NCBI GenBank assembly: GCA_948474755.1 | Contig: CAOLHI010000022.1 | Location: forward strand, 558,001-622,000 | Source of the DNA: Ctenosaura bakeri | Taxonomy: Eukaryota > Chordata > Lepidosauria > Squamata > Iguanidae | Length of the DNA stretch: 64,000 nucleotides | Direction of reading: 5' to 3' | Shown here: positions 11,346 through 24,715 of the stretch, piece after piece | How positions within the stretch are numbered: position 1 is the stretch's first letter | How the letters are laid out: each line of letters starts with the position of its first letter | Notes under the pieces: generated by a model | What the model was told of the DNA's origin: nothing | What the model saw: the letters and a program-made list of their open reading frames with translations, nothing else | Databases searched by the model: none | Position numbers and translations under genes: made by a program

Positions 11346-12762
11346 ACAACCCAGAGGCTACCTTCTTATTAGGTTTGTCACCCAATCAAGCCGTACGAGC
11401 TCATTAAAATCGTGTAAGTCTGAACTGCTGGCTCAGCTAATTCTAATTCAACACTAATTCTGAATTAGAAATACTGTTTTTAGATAATGGCCGCCTGTTA
11501 TTGAGTACCATCTCTAAAGAGCATTGCTCATTTCTCTTATAAAATTGGGTGAAATGTCACTTCTAAGAGGTCCTACCAACCATGGTTATAAAAAGAATTT
11601 GGGCCTAAATCCAATTTCTAAACCCATTAAATCAATGGAAACTTGGTATGCCAACACTGGTGTGAGCTCCATTTCAATAACTCTACTCTAGTTGGCACTA
11701 ACAATTGGATTTACATCTTGGATTCAAAAATTTCGCTTTCAAAAATCTTTCCACTTAATAGGGCAGTACCTTTCTAACTCGTCAGGTTCTTTTTGTTCTT
11801 GCTGTTGATTAAAGTTACAATTTAGCAGAAGAAACAGAAAAAGTGTGCTATTCTGTTTTGACAGGGTTTTTAAAAACAGACCCTGGGTTATATTTGGCAT
11901 GGGTTTTTTTATTTAGCAGGGACTCCATACAGTCCTGGGAAACTGAAAAATTAGCTGAATATTCAGCATGCCAGCTGAATAGACAAGATTATGTTATTAG
12001 TCTCTTTTATTTAACCCAAATTGGCCTTGTTTCAGAATAAACCCTGTTGAGAACCAAAGGAATTTACAAGAGAAAAAACAAAAACTACCATCCATATAAA
12101 TATAATTTGTGAGACATAAAATCTGTAAGAAAAGAATTGTACGCTCCTTTCACTGCAGTTAGACAGAAACAGAGTTGCTCAGAGGCAGCTGCCATTTGGC
12201 TCTAGAGAAAGCTCAGAACATAGAGGCACTTCAGCATTGATTTTAACCCTCCAGTAAAAATTACTGGAGAGGCATTTGCTCTAGTCAATATCAGACTTCT
12301 CTACAGTTTGCTAAAAGCAGCTTCTAAGAATAGAATGGAAGGCTACCTTTAAGTCACTAAATGCCACAAACAATTTGCCATTCGGACAGGGGCAATATCT
12401 GGACATTTAAGTGGGTTACTCTAAAATGGTTTTCAGTAGCTAAATGAATGACCAGTCTTAAACTCTATAGAATATGCTGTCCCAGGTCTTTCATAATAAG
12501 ACATCTAGCAGAAATGAACCATCTAAAAGGCAAAGACATATTTAGTTGATATTAATGGAAGACCATTTTGAGCCAATGCCTCTTATTTCTGTACAAATCT
12601 TGACCTTAAGATGCACGTGACTCCAAGTTTTTATATCATTTCTTTCTTTTATTTGCCATTATTTTTCACATTCTGATAACAAAGAAGAAAGTTAAGTTTT
12701 ATTTGTCATCACACAGCCTTTTGTTTTGCAAACCAACTAATTGATTTTAAAACTGGAATACT
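11346..12762. other. Unassigned non-coding stretch
   Basis: No frame above 65 codons and no obvious repeat ends. Likely unique intergenic or intronic sequence. Confidence 0.45.
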
Positions 12763-12764
12763 TT

Positions 12765-12870
12765 GGCCCTCCAGGTATTTTTGAGCTGCACCTCTCAAAA
12801 TCCTCATAATTTGCTATGCTGATTAGGGCTGCTGGATCTTAAAGGCCAAAAATATTCCCAAAGCTATAGT
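12765..12870. repeat. Interspersed repeat fragment (ggccctccagg type)
   Basis: It opens TTTGGCCCTCCAGGTATTTT and closes GGCCAAAAATATTCCCAAAG, a short imperfect inverted-repeat unit of the same type as 5970-6055. Strongly diverged. Confidence 0.35.
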
Positions 12871-15800
12871 TACCCTGGCTTAAAGAATGCATGGTAAATT
12901 GGGATCGGAAACTTAACTAAATGATCTTGTCTCTTATTCCATTCTTCTACCTAAAGGACAACATGTCTCCAAAAGCATAGCTGCTGGAAAGCTTCCATTT
13001 CTTCATAGTTGGATGAAACCTATGTAGGGTTGGTGTTATTTTCTTTTCTTTGGCCAAAGAAGAATTCCTTAGTACTGCATCATCCCTCCAGCTGTATCAT
13101 GCTTGATTCCTTTAAGACACATATCTTTTAAGGGGTTATTGGTTTCTTTACTCCAGTAGCTACAAAAATGTATTTATAGAGAAGATTTATTTCTCTGTAT
13201 AGCACCTCTACAGATCAAAATATAATCATATATTTCAGCACTGATAAAGTCCTACCATTTTGATTGTTTTCTCAAAATTAATTTAGAGCATGTGTTTATA
13301 TACCTATATTATGGCTGACTACTTTTCACCAAGCTATTTGCTCATTAGAAAGGATTTTCCAAGATTGCAAGAGGAGTCTAGGAATATAAACACTCCTGGT
13401 GCATAGCTTTTGGAGAGAGATTTCTTTAACTTCTGAGTAACATGACTAGGCATTTATAATTTCAGTTGACTATAATTTCAATTCTTTACTTGCAAGAAAA
13501 CTATAAAATGGAGTTTTGTTTCCCAAGGTGAAAAGACATCTATTTCTGTAGTGTTGAAGTACCTTTTATCACTGAAGAATTTCATGTTTATCTCTCCATG
13601 ATTAGATAAATACATATTTTGATGCCAGATACTCCATATATGAAGATAAAAATTGCTGGAGGAAACATCATCTGTTTAGCACAACAAACATTTTATACTC
13701 AGTGCCTGCATTTATTACAAAGCATTTGTCAGTTTCTAACAAGGTTTTTAAATTGACTTGTGTGTTTTAGACATTTTTATAGATCTCATCTTTCCCCCCT
13801 AAGAGGACATAAGAATTTCTAGCAACTATTAATTTGTTTCCAAGGTAAGCTAATATTCAGTTTTGTCTTTGCACAAGGAACAGGAATATTATGTGAGCGG
13901 ATATGCTTATCTCTGCACGATTAGATAAATACATATGTTCTTTGTGGCAATGGGCCAGCAGAAAGAGAGAACTGCTTCACTCACAATTTGAGCAATGGGG
14001 AATAGAACAGAATGTGTTCTTTAAGCCTGCTTGTGTGGAGTACATGCCTGTTTTTCACTGTGGATGTTAAAAAGTGAAGTACAAGGTAACCACAGTGGAG
14101 ATGCCTCCTTGTGCTGTGAAGAAGATGAATGTTTACATTTGAAATTATTGCTCCATTGAAAGTAGCTCATTTTTACATAGCTTCATTTCCAACAGGTATT
14201 CTGTGTCTCTAGAACAATGCTCACAGCTCCTCTTCTGAAACATCTAGAAAAGGACTCAGTGGAGATGGAATGAAGTAGCCGTTCTGGGGGGGACCTTGCC
14301 TAACCCAGAAAAGCCCCTGGGGGCAGGGATCCAATATGCTATGCAGAGCCTGGGAAAGTTATTCTTGGCTATAGGATCCTGCGAGTTGGATAACTTTTTC
14401 CAAACTCTGCTTCTGTGCTAATTGTCCTGTGTTAAACATGCTCTCACAGCTACCTGGTGCAGCACAGCTCCATTCTCCAGAACATTACCAGAATATAGGT
14501 TTGCCCAGAGTGCCTTTCCGGGCCTAGCTCTGGAATTTTTGCCTCAAACAGAGGCTACGTTAAATAAACTATAAGGTCTTCTGAAATTCTGCAGTTCTAG
14601 ATATTTTCCTTTCTTGCCATACAAAGGTGCCTTAGACCTCCAGAAGCAAGTCCCATGGAAGCTTTGTGCTACAGTCATGCAAGACAGTCTGAGAGAGATT
14701 GTGTGATGCCACAGGTTGGCACAGATAGCAAACATCACACCAAACATTGTAGCAGTGATAACTCCATTGGCCATATGACATTCCCAGAAAGGAAATGGTG
14801 GAAAAGAACAGGGAACCTACAAGGTAGTGTTTGGCTGTAATGTTGCAATAACAATAGCCATAGCAATTAAATTTATATAGTCAGCAGTTTGCTAACATCT
14901 TTACAAGTGTCACAACCTTGTAGGTGATTTTAGGATTTTGTCCTTCCATACAAGTGAGAGCAACAAGTTGTCAGAAAGGCCAGGAAGTAGTATGCATATG
15001 GAGAGGGGTCATCTATCCTCTAGGCTTTTAATAAAATTTACATTAAAATAGAATGAATGTGCATCATTATTTCCCCAGAACCACCAGAGCAGAGTTTTAA
15101 GTCCAAGGGAATTTCTCCATATCATGCATCATATTATTTCTTGTTAGGGTGTGTATACCTACAAACTACTATATGTACTCTAAGATGGTTAGAATTTTTT
15201 TCAGAGATAGGGCTATGCATAATGTTAGGGGATGTTATCTAATGAACTAGAGATGAGTAGATGCAGTGTGCTTCATTCAACTAGTCCTGTCTGTCTGTTC
15301 TAGTTTCTTAGTCTGTTTAGCTTGTAAATTCTCCAGGTGGGGAAAAAAAATCAGTGAAAAACTGAGCGTAATCAATGATTGAGAAATATCTATCTTCTAG
15401 TGGGATACCTAAAAACCCACCCAGGTTAAATCAACTGACAGGGCTGCTTGAGCTTAAGGGTGTACCCTATAGCAAAGCATCTGCTTTTGACCTGTTTCCA
15501 CAGTCATGCTGTGGTGCAAGATCTTGATTGTAGATTTCAAGTTGTCCCCACCACGCATCTTGGAAGAGCTTACATCTTCCTGAAAAGCCTGCCTGCATTT
15601 TTGTTTTTGTATGTACTCTAGTGCTCTTTATGTCATATTGATCCTCCATATCAGATTTGACAAAGCCCTAAACAGAGTTGCCATATCTCACAGCCTAGAC
15701 TCTCTTCTCCAGTTCTCAAGGTGAAGAAGAGTAATTCCAGGAATGAGATTGGAAAGGGTGTATGGTATATTTGGTATATTTTCCTAATTACATACATACA

Positions 15801-16069
15801 GAGACAGAGGGGGGTGCTCTATGTAACTGCGGCTATTGCTTAATTTGTCATACTTACTGACATCACAATGGATTGTGGCTAGGTCACAGGTTTTGGTCCT
15901 GAAATCTCAGGGACCTGACTTGGTGGTCCCACCTGATAAAACTGGATAGCAGCCTTCATATATCTGCCTTGTTTCGTATCCTAGAAAACAGAGGAGGTAA
16001 TGAACAATTGAATTAAGCACAGATTGAAAATGTAGCAGCCGGTACTTGTATAAGCATACCTTTTCAATA
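12871..16069. other. Longest stretch without recognisable repeats
   Basis: About 3.2 kb of AT-rich sequence without inverted-repeat ends, SINE heads or long frames. The ATTAGATAAATACATAT motif occurs twice (near 13602 and 13920), 0.3 kb apart, suggesting a small dispersed duplication. This is the most single-copy-looking part of the window and the best place to look for conserved non-coding elements by comparison. Confidence 0.4.
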
Positions 16070-16310
16070 TATTGTTGTTGTTGTATGGCTTCAAATTGTT
16101 TCTAACTTAACAACAGCCTTACGGTGAACCTATCATGGGCCTTTCTTGGCAAGATTTGTTCAGAGAGGGGTTGCCTTTGCTTTCCTCTGAGCCAAGAGAG
16201 TGTGACTTCCCTAAGATTATCCAGTGGACTTCCACGGCCAAGTGGGGATTTGAAACCTGGTCTCCACAGTCATCCACTGCTCAGACCACTACGCCACACT
16301 CGCTCTCTTT
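16070..16310 (-). mobile_element. Sauria-type SINE, antisense
   Basis: The reverse complement runs from GAGCGAGTGTGGCGTAGTGG through a B-box-like TTTCAAATCC and the CTCTGAACAAATCTTGCC body to a CAACAACAACAAT tail at 16070. It is close to full length. Transcription of the source gene would use an internal pol III promoter in the tRNA-related head. Confidence 0.8.
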
Positions 16311-16521
16311 AATATCTTGTCTATTTATATTTAGGTCTTCACTTTGAAGAGATCATTACTCTCATCTTCCCACTGTTTATATCAAACACATTGATTCTCC
16401 AGTATTCCATAGCTTTTTCCCATAAATATATATATCTTCAACAACAGCAGAACTATCACCCTCCGCGATACTACCTTAAAGAAGTGAGATTCCACTGTAG
16501 CAAAAAGATCAAGGTAAATCA

Positions 16522-16883
16522 GGCCATTTCCACACTTTCCCTGATGCTGTTGTCCTCCAGTCATGATCCCAACAGTGCCTTTGCTGGGAAGGGAGCACAA
16601 CGGGAATGCTCCCCTCCACACCTGAGAGGCTCCCTGAGGAAGGAAGCCCGAGGGACATGCCTCTTCCTTCTGCAGTGCAGCCATCTCTTTCCTTGCTGCG
16701 CTAGGGCAGGAAGCACCTCCATCGCACTTCCAGCCCTTCCACATGGCCAGAAAGGACGGGAGCATCATGCAATTAGCTGGAAACAGGAGAACGGTGGGAA
16801 TGTGACAACATCATGCAGAACCATTCTCACAGTCTTGTTCCTCTCACATCCCCATGCTGGAATGCAATCATATGGAAAAGGCC
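16522..16883. mobile_element. GGCC-type MITE, long form
   Basis: The ends are GGCCATTTCCACAC and ATGGAAAAGGCC. Flanking trinucleotides are tca and cca. The body shares GGGAGCACAACGGGAATGCT and GCTGCGCTAGGGCAGGAAGC with 10480-10877. The 168-codon plus frame and 128-codon minus frame that overlap it contain no domain and are artefacts of its higher GC. Confidence 0.7.
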
Positions 16884-17292
16884 CCAAAATCTTTTGACTG
16901 AAAACAAATGGGTAGCGACACATCCCCATCTAACTTCTACAGCTATATGGATTGCCTTGGGCAAAGGGCCTATTTGAGTGGAACATACCTGTGCTGATGG
17001 TCATTAGTAAAGTGTTTTAAGTAAGCACTGAAGTCATTCTTCCATTTGGAAACTTGCGATTTATTCTTTAGTATGGGATGTGATATAGAATCAAATACAG
17101 CTCTTAAGTCAATAAAATCAGCGACTTTGTGCAAACAAGAGCTCCCCTCTGGGACTCTGTTTTCTTTTGTCACACAAAGAGTCAGATAAAGTCCTATCAG
17201 TGATGAGAACTTCTGGTAGAGAAGCACTTCCAAACCCCTTCTTCTGTATTCCTTCAGAATCCTGCCTTTTTCTACTTGTATTCCTAGACACA

Positions 17293-17706
17293 GGCCCTTT
17301 CCGCACCTTACCTTTTTCTGGCGCTGGGGTGGAGGGATTGCGTGGGCAGCCTCCGGCCTGTGGCTCTTACGTCCCTGCTGCTTCAGCTCCACATGAGCTG
17401 CTCGCACAAGAGCCCCACCTCTTCCTTCCACAGCGCAGCCTGGGACTTGCCCAGGCTGCGCTGGGGCAGGAAGTGTGACTGGCGCAGCTCCAGAGGTAAG
17501 TGCCAGGTAAGTGCGTGCAGGGCCCAGGAGCAATGCACTATCGCGCATCATTTTTGGCTTCCAGCTGAAAATGAAAAGGTGCGCGATCAACACCTGCCGG
17601 CCCCTGGAGCGTCACACAATTGTGAGTGCATCATGCAGATTGCTCTTCACAATCACATGATGCGCCAGGCACCCTTTCACATGGCAAATGCTGTGCGGAA
17701 AGGGCC
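17293..17706. mobile_element. GGCCCTTTCCGC-ended MITE, hairpin subfamily
   Basis: A 414-bp element with ends GGCCCTTTCCGCACC and TGCGGAAAGGGCC, flanked by ACA on both sides (17290-17292 and 17707-17709). It is inverted relative to 52587-52958 and contains the same TTTTCATTTTC stem and GCGCAGCCTGGG core. The 207-codon minus frame (17593-16970) crosses its left boundary and is not a gene. Confidence 0.75.
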
Positions 17707-19262
17707 ACAGAATACATTACAAGGAAGGTGAATCAACACCTTCCATTCTCTGTGTTCTTTTGTAATTTCCCAGTTAATCAGTGATATATCAGAGATAATA
17801 CAGTCCTTCAGCAAAGTTTATAAACCACCAACAACATAATAGTTTCAGTAAAGACAAGGTAAGTTCTTTTACATTTAAACTTTTATATCGAACCTTGCTC
17901 TTGATACCTTCCTGTGTACAAGGCAGAGGCATGCCAACACTTTTCCAGAAACAGAGGCAGCTAGATAAAGCCTAGGAACACCACCAACACAAAAGGAAAA
18001 AAATCTGTAAGAATTAGACACAGTGTATTATCATATTCTACTTGTGAATTTGTTCTCCAAGTGTACACTTACCCTGTGCTAGAAATGGGGGAAACTGCAG
18101 CATTGAAGGCAGTCTGGGAGGAGCATCAAGGACTGCAAAATAAACCATAAAGTGCTGAAACCTCCCTTCTCCCCCAGACCATAAGACGGAAAACAATTGC
18201 TGGCTGTTGAATGTTTACAGGCACAGGAAGCTAGGGATGATGGAACAGAGTACCTTGAGAAAAAGTATTGCTGGCTAAACACTGAGCGGGAGTCCTTTAC
18301 AATTCAGCAGTGTGTTGAAGCTCCCACTTGTATATACTAATGGTTCCAATAATTATTTCAATTGTGATCCTTATGAAATGGCACTATCCTCATAAAAGAG
18401 ATCCTGACACACGTGTATGGGAGTAGCAGCATATCTGAGGGTAATCCAAAGCTTTACGGAAGTGCAAATAGCTAGGCGGACCTTTCTACCACCTCAACAT
18501 AAAATACCCAGTAGCTGAACCCATTCAGTGCACCCCAAATCCTAGTGATTACTGAGGAATATGGAAAATCCAGTGGGATTGGAGATAGAATGGAGTATTC
18601 TGAAAAGTAGCAGTCCATGTTGTAACATTTTGTTGCAGGCCCCACTTGTTTTAATGATACCAGAATGTAAACAAAACACTTGAAATTGCCTGGGGATTCA
18701 TGTAAGTACCATGCTTATTCAAATCACCACTGCCGCACCAAGTGGCTGATATCAATTTGTGTAAGAAGTATCAAACTGAAATGCCCCTGTGTTGTCAGGC
18801 TAGCTTCATTAGCACTATATGTACATCACTGTGTATATAATAAAGTATGCGCACACCTATAGTAAAAGTGCTGTCATGCTTCTTGCAAAAGAGACAGCAA
18901 AATTGTTGCAGCAGTTCAGTGAGGTTTCAAATCTGCCCTCCTCTTCAGAACAAAACTAGAAGTTTACTCAATCTTTGTATGCAGACCTTTGTTCTTCTGC
19001 TGACCTGGAAAGTAAATGCCAAATTGTGACAGATCCTGTAAAGCAGACACCTGTCCATTACCAAGAAAAGTGCTGAGAGCACCTGACCTTTTTCTACAGA
19101 GACCAACAAGCCAGTCTCTGCCAGTGACAGCCAGCTTTTAAGCACATCTCACCTTGTGTAGTTCGAGGTGAATTTGGAATCCACATTTCAGTTTTTTAAT
19201 TAGTGCTTGAAGTGTTTTTCATATTGATGAACTAAATTGTGTCTTTCTCCCCTCCCATCCTT
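17707..19262. other. Unassigned non-coding stretch
   Basis: No gene or repeat boundary recognised. Frames at 18079-18282 and 18945-19145 are short and without domains. Confidence 0.4.
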
Positions 19263-19264
19263 TT

Positions 19265-19420
19265 TTGCTTTGGGTAAGTACTCAGAAATATTTGCCATTG
19301 CCTTTCTCTGAAATATAGCCTATAGCATCTGGAATTCCTTGATGGCCTCCCATCCAAGTATTAACTAGGGCTAGCCCTGCTTGGCTTCCAAGAGCAGACA
19401 GGATCTGGTGCCTTCAAAGC
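19265..19420 (-). mobile_element. 5S-rRNA-derived SINE, antisense, old copy
   Basis: The reverse complement contains CTTGGAAGCCAAGCAGGG and TACTTGGATGGGAGGCC, which correspond to the box A to box C internal promoter region of 5S rRNA. A SINE-type body with TTTCAGAGAAAGGCAATGGC follows. This is the arrangement of the 5S-Sauria SINE described in lizards, as I recall it. Confidence 0.7.
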
Positions 19421-19946
19421 ATTTAAGCTCCTTCCCTGCTATTGCACCATATTTCAGCAGAAAAAGGGAGCAGCAGAAATGTGAAGGGGAGTAATACTTA
19501 CTCACTTGTTTCTCCAAAATAAGTGAAATGTTTATTTATTGTGCTACAATACACATTCTCCTCCAATTCACTATCAGGATGCCAGCCTTGTATATATAAA
19601 TGGTAATGTGTATATGGACAGGAGACAGAACATTGATCTGTTGGGGTAAGTTCAGTGCTTCTTTTGCAGCATCCAAAGTTTAGATACCAAAAGGACAGCA
19701 AAGGAAACAAAAGTTTGCAAGACAACCCTATGGGTGTTTCCTCAGCAGTAGATCCCCTTGTGTTCAGTGTACCTTGCTCCCTGGTATATGTTTAGAATTT
19801 TGCCCTCAAAGACATTGAACCCTGTACACAACAGTGCGTGATGAATGCTCACACATCTAGTTTATCATATCTGTACCAGATAGGAGCCAAGACAGGAGGC
19901 AGGTTGCTGCTGACTCTTGGTTGTGTATGCTATGAAGTAGCCAACA

Positions 19947-20317
19947 CAGTTGGCCCTCCACTTTTGTACGGCTTAGAGGCACAGGCCCCCCCATGAAAGT
20001 GGAATGAAAACATGAATATCATAAGCCACACAAACCATATTTAACACACACACACACACAAGGTACCTGTACTGGCAGGGTGACTGGGCCTGGCCACATG
20101 TGCTTCTCACTCACTCACAAAGGCGGAGGGCGGGGGAAGGTGATGGGATATGGGGAATGGAAATAAGAGAGAAAGGGGACACCCATCCCATCCCCTTCCC
20201 ATCCACACAAGTGAGTGAACACACAAGCCCTCCTCGCATCCCATCCCCTTACCTTACCTCTAATAATGAGCAAATAAAATCCCAAATGTCAAACCTGCAA
20301 ATGTGGAAAGATGTCTG
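19947..20317. mobile_element. Tigger-like DNA transposon, decayed
   Basis: The left end is CAGTTGGCCCTCCACTTTTG, very close to the Tigger/MER2-type terminus. The right end is the degenerate inverse (TGCAAATGTGGAAAGATGTC, then TG) followed by TA. A (CA)n run lies at 20045-20061. No transposase. Confidence 0.55.
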
Positions 20318-21330
20318 TATATTCATTGGCTTAGTTGCACTGTATGTTTAATGTGCAGTGTATGTGAAACTTTTCCCATATGGCACCAATTTTTTTCCAT
20401 TATGGAAAATCTTTGTTGCTTGCATTTGTACAAGGTGGCCATTATTTCCATAGTTTGTCCACATAGTTAAAGTAATGCTGGGAGGCGGTTATATCTGTGG
20501 GAAAGAAACAGGAGCAATTATTCACTTGGTCCTAGCACGGTAAAGCCCATTCCATTTCCTCAGGGTCATTACACAAGGGGCAATAGAGGTGCAGGTTTAT
20601 CTAAATTTAATTTATATGTACTCTCATTTACTAAGACACTAATTTCATGTAATGGTTTTGGCATACTTTACTAGAAGGAATAACAGCAAAGGGGATAAAA
20701 GAAACAGAAACAGATTATTGCTAATTAAATGTAAAGACCTTGCTCTCAGCTGCTTTTTCTGTATATCTGTTTTTATCCTGTACATGAACATACTGCTCAA
20801 ACCAGAGTATTGCAGTCTTCCTCATTTCTGTCCTTTATTGAGGAATATCTCAATTATGAATTGTATCTGTGCACCACCTAGAGGTAAATATTTTAACTTG
20901 CAGGGGATAGTTACCATTCTGTTTCTTATCAGTGTTTTCACAGAGGCCAAGGATACACAACAAAAGATAGCAGGAGGTCCAAAGTATTCCATGACAGGAC
21001 ACCAGGAGAGAATCTAAATTTATCTGAGGGCCACACTGAGACCAATTGATGTAGGAGGAACACAGTTCAAAGTAAAGATTAACAAGCACAGTGACATACC
21101 CTCTGTGGCTGCCTGTCCTGTGAGTGTGGATTGTTTCAGCTTACAGGATTTGGGGAGTGGTGAGGCCATATTCTGGTGTACTTGGTGACCCTTGCCTATT
21201 CTCTCTCTCTCTATGTTCCTTTTCATATTTATGTAAGGCAAAGCTGGGGAACATCCTATTGACATCACATTTGTGTAAGGCATGAGTGAGAAATAGTTCT
21301 TGGAAGTTGCATTTGACAGGGTCAAAGATA
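20318..21330. other. Unassigned non-coding stretch
   Basis: No gene supported. A 121-codon plus-strand frame (20652-21017) has a hydrophobic segment near its middle but no homology I recognise and no supporting context. Confidence 0.4.
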
Positions 21331-21338
21331 AAGGTGGG

Positions 21339-21485
21339 ACCAAAATTGTTGTTGTTAAATGCCGCCAAGTCAGTTTCAACTTATGGTAACCCTATGAATG
21401 AATGGAGACCTCCCAGTATACCTGTTATCAGGTCTTGCAAACTCAGGGCTGTAGCTTCCTTGATTGAGTCTATCTCCTGTAAAAA
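21339..21485 (-). repeat. RTE/BovB-like 3' fragment, antisense
   Basis: The plus strand reads GTTGTTGTTAAATGCCGCCA, then TCAACTTATGGTAACCCTAT, GGTCTTGCAAACTCAGGGCT and GCTTCCTTGATTGAGTC. I recognise this as the inverse of the RTE/BovB-related LINE 3' region widespread in squamates. A related copy lies at 60025-60290. Confidence 0.5.
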
Positions 21486-21489
21486 TTAC

Positions 21490-23220
21490 TAAAATTCTCA
21501 GCCTGTTTTAACAAAGAACTCTTCCTACCAGTAACTAAGCTCAGGAGGGGCGTTTCAAGCATTAAGGATGGAAACAGGGGCATACAAAAGCTGAAAAACT
21601 AGCAAAGGGTAATGCCAGGGAGGAAGGAAATGTGACCCCCTGGGGTACCCCAGAAATCCAGATCTTTCCACCAGTGCCTGAGGTTCCCCACCCATCATCT
21701 CATGGTTCTAATCTAATCTGCTTTAAAATGACATAAGTGTCCTAAGGAAGCCATTATGGTAGGGATAAGAAGACCTGAGGCCATCAGCCATATCTCCAGC
21801 CAACTCAAAAGCTTCCCACCTGAACAATAAATTTCTTCCCCATCCCGCTCCAGCACTGTGCTTACCTCTAATCTCCGAGGGCATTTGGGATGTCTTTCCC
21901 CTGCCTCCTGAGCTGAAGAAAACAGCCTTTCACCACCTTGTGCTGTGAAACCTCTGTTATTCTCTCTAGTCAGTGACCTGAGATAAAGAGAGATTTAAAT
22001 TTTAAACACCTTTAAATTTTAAAGAGATGGATGTTTAAACATCTAAGTAGAAACTGAGATGCACTTTGAATGCCTGAAAGCTCTTGCACTGTAGTTTGTA
22101 TGCTTTGTGGAGGGAAATTCCTCTTGATAGGAATTATATCTGGCCTAACCCACTTTGCCTTGACTACACCACACTGACCTTACCCTGTTTCTCATGGTCA
22201 TAGTCCTGCCCATCGCTGGAATGCAGTCCCTGAAACCCTTTCCAGATTGGAATTCAGTTCCAGGGCTAAAGGAGTTTTCCTGCTCCTGCAGATTTCACTG
22301 TTTAGGATAATTCCAGGCAGTGTTGAATATTCAATTTTTCATTAAGGGATTTAGGCTGACTCAGCTCTAAGACTCAGGTAACATTGGCTTCCAATTTGCT
22401 TCAAGGTGCTCATTATCAACTTTAATTCTAATGGTAATGACCAAGCATCATAAAGGAATGTGGGTCTTCTCATGTGAAGATGCCTGACCTTTAAGCTCAG
22501 ATGATCCATCCCTTTCCACATGCCACAAGATCTTTCTCTGGGGTAGCGCCAGACTCTGAAGAGCTTTGAAAGGTTATTTCCAAAGCTGACAGCTCCCAGT
22601 AACCTCCAGTCAACTTGATGGTTGGAAGAATCTGGGAATTATGATACAATATTACATTTTGAAGCATTTTGCTTATATGAATAAATGAGTGTCTTTTGAG
22701 AAAGCACAGTCCATTGCACGGAGCAATTCACCCAAGAGGCCAACCTTGGAAAAGCCAGGTGTTCAGTTCATGATTAAGCACCAGCGTGTTCATCATGAAA
22801 CAGCATTAAGTGAAAAGTTGAATGCCTTACACAACCACCCTTGCTATCTTTCTGCAACAGTACTTTCCCTCGGCTGAGAACATTTTCCGGGACAGTTAAG
22901 CCCTTTTTAGTTATGCCACCTTTGAGCTGAGTATGGCAGTATGATAATAATATAATCCACACCCCACAAACATTAATAGCATAAGAGGAGCCAGGTTATA
23001 AGCCTCACATATGAAAAAGCATTGTTAAGAAAATGGGGCTGTGGTTTACTGGCTTACCCTCTGAAGTGTCACAGATTGAAAACAAACTTTCCGCTTGAAT
23101 GGTGCAAAGCAAACAATGGTGCCTCCCCATCCCTCAGGCCCTAGGCAAGAAGAAAGCTCCAGCTGACCAAGGCTGCACTCCTATATATATGTGGAGAAAG
23201 GTTTGAAATGGGTATGTTGT
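21490..23220. other. Unassigned non-coding stretch
   Basis: No gene or clear mobile-element boundary. A local inverted-type repeat (AAATTTTAAA units) occurs at 21996-22023. Confidence 0.4.
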
Positions 23221-23221
23221 G

Positions 23222-23300
23222 CCCTCCAACTCCCATAATTCCCCAACTTGCATGACCACATGTTGCCTGGGGATTCAGGGAGTTGTAGTACAAAAAGTAA
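23222..23300. repeat. Interspersed repeat fragment (ccctccaactcccat type)
   Basis: It contains CTCCAACTCCCATAATTCCC ... AGGGAGTTGTAGTAC, an inverted-repeat unit like that at 5970-6055 and better preserved. Confidence 0.4.
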
Positions 23301-23402
23301 GTTGTGGTAATCCAAATATGCTCTGTTTTAACTCTTATCTGGCAGTAAGCTCCACTGAGTTCATCTGGCCTTTCACAGTCCAGCATAGTCACATGTGACT
23401 TT

Positions 23403-23820
23403 GGCCCTTTTCGCACATTATTTTTCTCTTGGAGCCATCCTGGTGATCCCAGGAAAGCCTCTCCTGGGAGGGAATCACATCTGCTGTGCTCTCCCTCCGC
23501 ACTGGCTGCCTGTTGGATGGGAGGAAGCGTGATGGCTCAGCTCCTCCCTTCCTCAGGGCAGGCCGGCAGTTTCCCAGGCTGTGCTGGGGAAGGAAGTGCA
23601 GCCACTGTGCTTCCTGACATTCCGTACAACAAGTAAATGCGGGAGAGACGTGGGAGGACTCCACAATCATGGGTCATGTTCAGGAGAAACCCGAACATGA
23701 TTTAATCTGCGATGTGACGGGATGGCCACTGGATCGCAACAATGTCATGCAGAACCGTTGTCACGATCCCATGGTGATCTTGTGGCCATTTTGCGTTGGC
23801 GGTGGTGTGCAAAAAGGGTC
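23403..23820. mobile_element. GGCCCTTTTCGC-ended MITE, long form
   Basis: The left end is GGCCCTTTTCGCACATTA and the right end is the inverse GTGTGCAAAAAGGGTC with one mismatch. The body shares GGCTGTGCTGGGGAAGGAAG and CAGCCACTGTGCTTCC with the other long-form copies. An internal ATGTTCAGGAGAAACCCGAACAT stem lies near 23677-23699. Confidence 0.7.
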
Positions 23821-24710
23821 ACAGAAGGAGGAGGCGTCTATAAAAAGAAGATATTAATTAAAAAATGAAAAGGAAAATCATAAAAGCTATTTATTTAGAA
23901 GAAAGAAAAAGTGTGTGACTGAAAATTGGGGTATGGGACTTTTTAAAACAAACAGAGAAACTAGGGGTGAACATGGGCAGATGTGCCTTTCCCAGCTGAT
24001 CCATGGCTATTGGAGGATATATAATACCTATTGGAGCAAGTAAAGAGGGAAAAAAATCTAGTTCAAATATATAAGCAAGTACATGCAGAGGGGGTCTCAA
24101 CTGCCAGTGCCAGACCAGAAGAGGGGATCTTAGTTTTTTTTTAAAAAAAATGACCAGTGTATAGCTGCTGTGAAAAACACAAATTCCATTCTGAGATTAT
24201 TGAAATTGAAAATGAAAATGCCACATTATAATTCCTGCCTTCCACAGATTGCTTAGATTGCTATAGGTTACAACATTTACGGGCTTTTAGCATACAAGAA
24301 AGGCAAGTAAAGGGAGGCCTGACAGAAGTATCTAAAAATATGGGCAGAGTGGCTAGAACAGCTTTTCTCCCTCTCTTAGGATATTAGAAGCTAAGGCCAT
24401 CCAATGCAGCTGAAGAGTGGAAGGTCCAGAAGAAAGAAAGTGCTGCTGCTCGTTCTTCTTCTTTGTAGTTAAAGTATGGAATTCACTGCCAGAAAAAGCA
24501 GTAATGACTGCCAACCTAGACAGCTTTAAAAGGGAGTAAGACAAATGAATGATAGATAAGGCTACCAATGCCAGTCTGCTAGGATTGATGCCTGTATGTT
24601 ATCACCAGTGGCAGAGACAGTGGATTGCTGAACAGCATTTTCAGCAGAACATGGGCAGGGATGCTATTGTACTCACGTCCTGATTGTGTCTTTCCCACAG
24701 ACATCTGTTT
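23821..24710. other. Unassigned non-coding stretch
   Basis: AT-rich flank upstream of the L1 insertion. No gene or repeat boundary recognised. Confidence 0.4.
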
Positions 24711-24715
24711 AGAAC

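Noticed and set aside
16970..17593. 207-codon minus-strand open frame
   Set aside because: It crosses the boundary of the MITE at 17293-17706 into unrelated flank, has no domain, and owes its length to the GC-rich element.
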